From Phototrophicus methaneseepsis (GTDB lineage Bacteria; Chloroflexota; Anaerolineae; Aggregatilineales; Phototrophicaceae), in NCBI RefSeq assembly GCF_015500095.1, contig NZ_CP062983.1, forward strand, positions 620,001 to 684,000: a stretch of DNA of 64,000 nucleotides. Reading direction: 5' to 3'. The notes under the pieces were generated by a model. That model was given only the letters and a program-made list of their open reading frames with translations. It ran no database searches and was not told the DNA's origin. A program made the translations under genes and the position numbers. The stretch's first letter is position 1. Each line of letters opens with the position of its first letter. Below are positions 61,829 to 64,000 of the stretch, piece after piece.

Positions 61829-63958
61829 CTATTCCACGCGCCGAATATGCAGCATCTGGCTTACAAAGCTGCCCTTCATTGCCAGTGGGACGCCTCGCTT
61901 CATGAGTGCTTGACCACTCATCGTGAGGTCGAATTCTTCAACATGGTAGGTCGCTTCTGGCTCAAGACCTTCCAGGTGCAGCGCAATACGATATTCACCA
62001 AACTGTGAGGCGCTGAGGAACGCAAAGGCGATCACTTCATGCCCATCAGGATGCACAAATTCAAAGGCGGAAAGCGCCCCTTCGCGCGGGGAACGCAGGC
62101 GATAGAATGCGCCGAACTGCACCGTCTCGCGGATCGCCTTGTATTGGGCGATAAAATCAGCGGTTTGTTCCAGGTCGGCTTCCGGCCATTTCGTCAGGTC
62201 TGCACCGATGCCGAGAACGCCCATCATCGCCAGATGGAAGCGGTATTCTAAGGAAGTTGAGCGGCGGCCATTGATCCAGATCGGATCTGTGACCCACATC
62301 ATGCGGGTGAGTGGCGCATGGGCCAGCGTGAACCCTTCCTGAATGAACAAATCATCAAAGGGGTCGGTGTTGTCGCTCATCCAGAACTGCTCAGCATAGC
62401 GCATCACACCCAGATCAACGCGGCCACCACCTCCTGAGCACGATTCAAAAATCACACCGGGATGTTTCTCGCGCACCTGGCGCAGGACATCATAGACACC
62501 CTGTGTATGCCGCACCCAGATTTCACGGTCGCGGCCTGCCGGGGCATCTGCCCAGCCCGGTTCGCTAAAGTGGCGGTTCATATCCCACTTGATGAACTTG
62601 ATGTCATTATGGCTCAGCAGATCATCCAGGAAGCCCACCATGAAGGCCTGCACATCTGGACGAGAGACATTCAAGACACTTTGATTGCGTCCGAGGCTGC
62701 GCGGGCGGTTCGGGAATTCATAAATCCAATCAGGATGCTCACGGTATAGGTCACTATCCGGGTTCACCATCTCCGGCTCCACCCAAATGCCGAAGTCCAT
62801 GCCCAATTCCTTCACCCGCTCGATCAGCGGGCCAAGTCCTTCGGGGAACTTCTGCTTATTGACGTACCAGTCACCCAGGCCAGCGCGGTCATGATTGCGC
62901 TCACCAAACCAGCCATCATCCATGACGAATAGTTCCACACCCAGGCGAGCGGCAATTTCCGCCGCTTTAACCTGGTTTTCGTAATGAACGTCGAACTCCG
63001 TCACATACCATGAGTTATAGACAATGGGGCGAGCCTGCTTGACCGTCTCCGCCGGCAGGACATGCGCGATTTCATAGGCATGAAGCAGGCGGCTGGCTTC
63101 GCCATACCCCTTTTCCGTAAAGCCACCGACGAAAATAGGCGTCGAGAACGTCTCGCCTGGTTCCAGCCGCCACAAGAAATCAAAATCGTTGATGCCACCG
63201 CTGACTGTCACTTGCTCGAAAGCAGTCCGCTCGATGACGAACTTCCAGTTACCACTGAATGCCAGCGCCCCAAACCAGACTTCACCCGCGTTCTCGCTGG
63301 TGTGACCATCCGGGGCGAGCGCAAAGAAGGGGTTTGAATCAAAGCCGCTGGCCCCGCGCCGCCGTTCGACAACCTGTTTACCCATCGGCAGTTCAACGCG
63401 CTGAATCTGGAATTCGCCACCCCACTTACCATTCAGGGTCGTTAGCTCGTAGCCATCACGGCGGGGGACTTCCCACACAGCGGAGAGTATCTGCTCAATC
63501 TCGATAGGTTCGTCGCCTGTGTTCGTCAGCACAGCACTGCGCTCGATGAGGTCATAGGCTTCGTAAACGGTGTAGATGAGCTGCACTTGCAGCGGATAGT
63601 ACGGGTCGTTGAACGTCAGCGTCAGCGTATCAACACCCTCACCCTGTTCGATCTTGCTGCCAGCATACGCCAACAGAACAGCGCGCACACCATCAGCAAA
63701 TCGTGCTTTTAAAGCAGGTTCATTGAACTTGTAATCGCCCCAGACGGGGAATTCTTCATGAGAGTAGCGCTCGACATTCATCCGACGCGAATAAGCACCG
63801 GGGGCTTCATAGTCCGCAGGCAGGGGGAGCTTTGTACCCCAGTAGATGTGCTCCAAAAAGCCATCTTCATCAATGCCGAATGCGTACGCAGTGTTACGTG
63901 TATTGAGAATCCAGAGAGGCTGCTGATCCGTAGATTTGGTTGTTTCAAATATTGGCAT
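61829..63958 (-). CDS. Alpha-galactosidase, glycoside hydrolase family 36
   Basis: A 709-residue retaining alpha-galactosidase without a signal peptide. An N-terminal beta-sandwich (about 1-300) precedes the TIM barrel, with YNSWYVTEFDV and FVMDDGWFGER typical of GH36. The nucleophile is Asp459 (KFIKWDMNRHFSEP) and the acid/base Asp532 (MSDNTDPFD). The Cys-Gly motif ESCSGGGGR lies between them. It removes alpha-1,6-galactose from raffinose-type sugars or galactomannan fragments in the cytoplasm. It is probably the first gene of the operon with the Opp-type transporter, 137 nt upstream of the binding-protein gene. No regulator gene adjoins it within the window. Confidence 0.94.
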   Translation of the reverse strand: MPIFETTKSTDQQPLWILNTRNTAYAFGIDEDGFLEHIYWGTKLPLPADYEAPGAYSRRMNVERYSHEEFPVWGDYKFNEPALKARFADGVRAVLLAYAGSKIEQGEGVDTLTLTFNDPYYPLQVQLIYTVYEAYDLIERSAVLTNTGDEPIEIEQILSAVWEVPRRDGYELTTLNGKWGGEFQIQRVELPMGKQVVERRRGASGFDSNPFFALAPDGHTSENAGEVWFGALAFSGNWKFVIERTAFEQVTVSGGINDFDFLWRLEPGETFSTPIFVGGFTEKGYGEASRLLHAYEIAHVLPAETVKQARPIVYNSWYVTEFDVHYENQVKAAEIAARLGVELFVMDDGWFGERNHDRAGLGDWYVNKQKFPEGLGPLIERVKELGMDFGIWVEPEMVNPDSDLYREHPDWIYEFPNRPRSLGRNQSVLNVSRPDVQAFMVGFLDDLLSHNDIKFIKWDMNRHFSEPGWADAPAGRDREIWVRHTQGVYDVLRQVREKHPGVIFESCSGGGGRVDLGVMRYAEQFWMSDNTDPFDDLFIQEGFTLAHAPLTRMMWVTDPIWINGRRSTSLEYRFHLAMMGVLGIGADLTKWPEADLEQTADFIAQYKAIRETVQFGAFYRLRSPREGALSAFEFVHPDGHEVIAFAFLSASQFGEYRIALHLEGLEPEATYHVEEFDLTMSGQALMKRGVPLAMKGSFVSQMLHIRRVE

Positions 63959-64000
63959 GTTAAACCCAGGTTTTCAAAGAGCCTAAGCAGTGAGATAGAG

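Noticed and set aside
1-64000. Insertion sequences, prophage genes, tRNA, rRNA and toxin-antitoxin pairs
   Set aside because: None was recognised on either strand; gene order and strand use look like ordinary chromosome with clustered sugar operons.

Overview
The window looks like a piece of a free-living, carbohydrate-degrading bacterial chromosome of moderate GC content. Several traits suggest Chloroflexota (Anaerolineae-like): many three-gene CUT1 sugar transport operons without their own ATPase, a large STAND/LuxR regulator, a DUF5107-TPR protein and paired FAD oxidoreductases beside sugar transporters. This placement is inferred from gene content; no rRNA, tRNA or other marker gene was seen. 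No transposase, integrase, CRISPR array or phage gene was recognised.

Layout. (1) 1-9540: a glycan operon on the minus strand (solute-binding protein, two permeases, a cytoplasmic GH31 and a secreted GH31 cut by the window edge), divergent from a LacI-type regulator with two helix-turn-helix modules. Two GAGACGTCTC operators flank a near-consensus promoter. (2) 9814-18898: housekeeping, stress and regulation genes: a phosphoribosyltransferase, a CYP152 fatty-acid peroxygenase, a DUF1328 protein, a membrane protein, a receiver-only response regulator convergent with a PAS/GAF histidine kinase, and a TetR/MFS efflux pair. (3) 19124-28680: a TIM-barrel isomerase, a Tat-exported solute-binding protein, an alkaline-phosphatase-superfamily hydrolase, a tyrosine-phosphatase-like protein, Opp/Dpp-type permeases and a STAND/LuxR regulator. 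(4) 28808-29332: two small unknown proteins. (5) 29449-37247: a LacI-led CUT1 operon ending in two tandem FAD oxidoreductases, divergent from a GH4 glycosidase (37779). (6) 39386-46590: a secreted GH43-LamG protein, then a second LacI-controlled CUT1 operon with a zinc dehydrogenase; twin perfect palindromes lie at its promoter. (7) 47087-49913: an M24-fold protein and an MlrC-like M81 protein. (8) 50042-55355: a DUF5107-TPR protein and a mutarotase-fold protein, divergent from an AraC regulator. (9) 55485-63958: a GH36 alpha-galactosidase and a complete Opp/Dpp-type transporter, probably for oligosaccharides.

How it works together (inference): secreted GH31 and GH43 enzymes trim polymers, five solute-binding proteins feed three CUT1 and two Opp-type permease pairs, and cytoplasmic GH31, GH4 and GH36 enzymes plus oxidoreductases process the products. 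Each locus has a local regulator. Two rules run through the window. All five solute-binding proteins have a signal peptide ending in A-Q-D/E with no lipobox cysteine. All five genes are followed by a GC-rich stem-loop without a T-tract before the next gene of the operon, which would fit higher expression of the binding protein.
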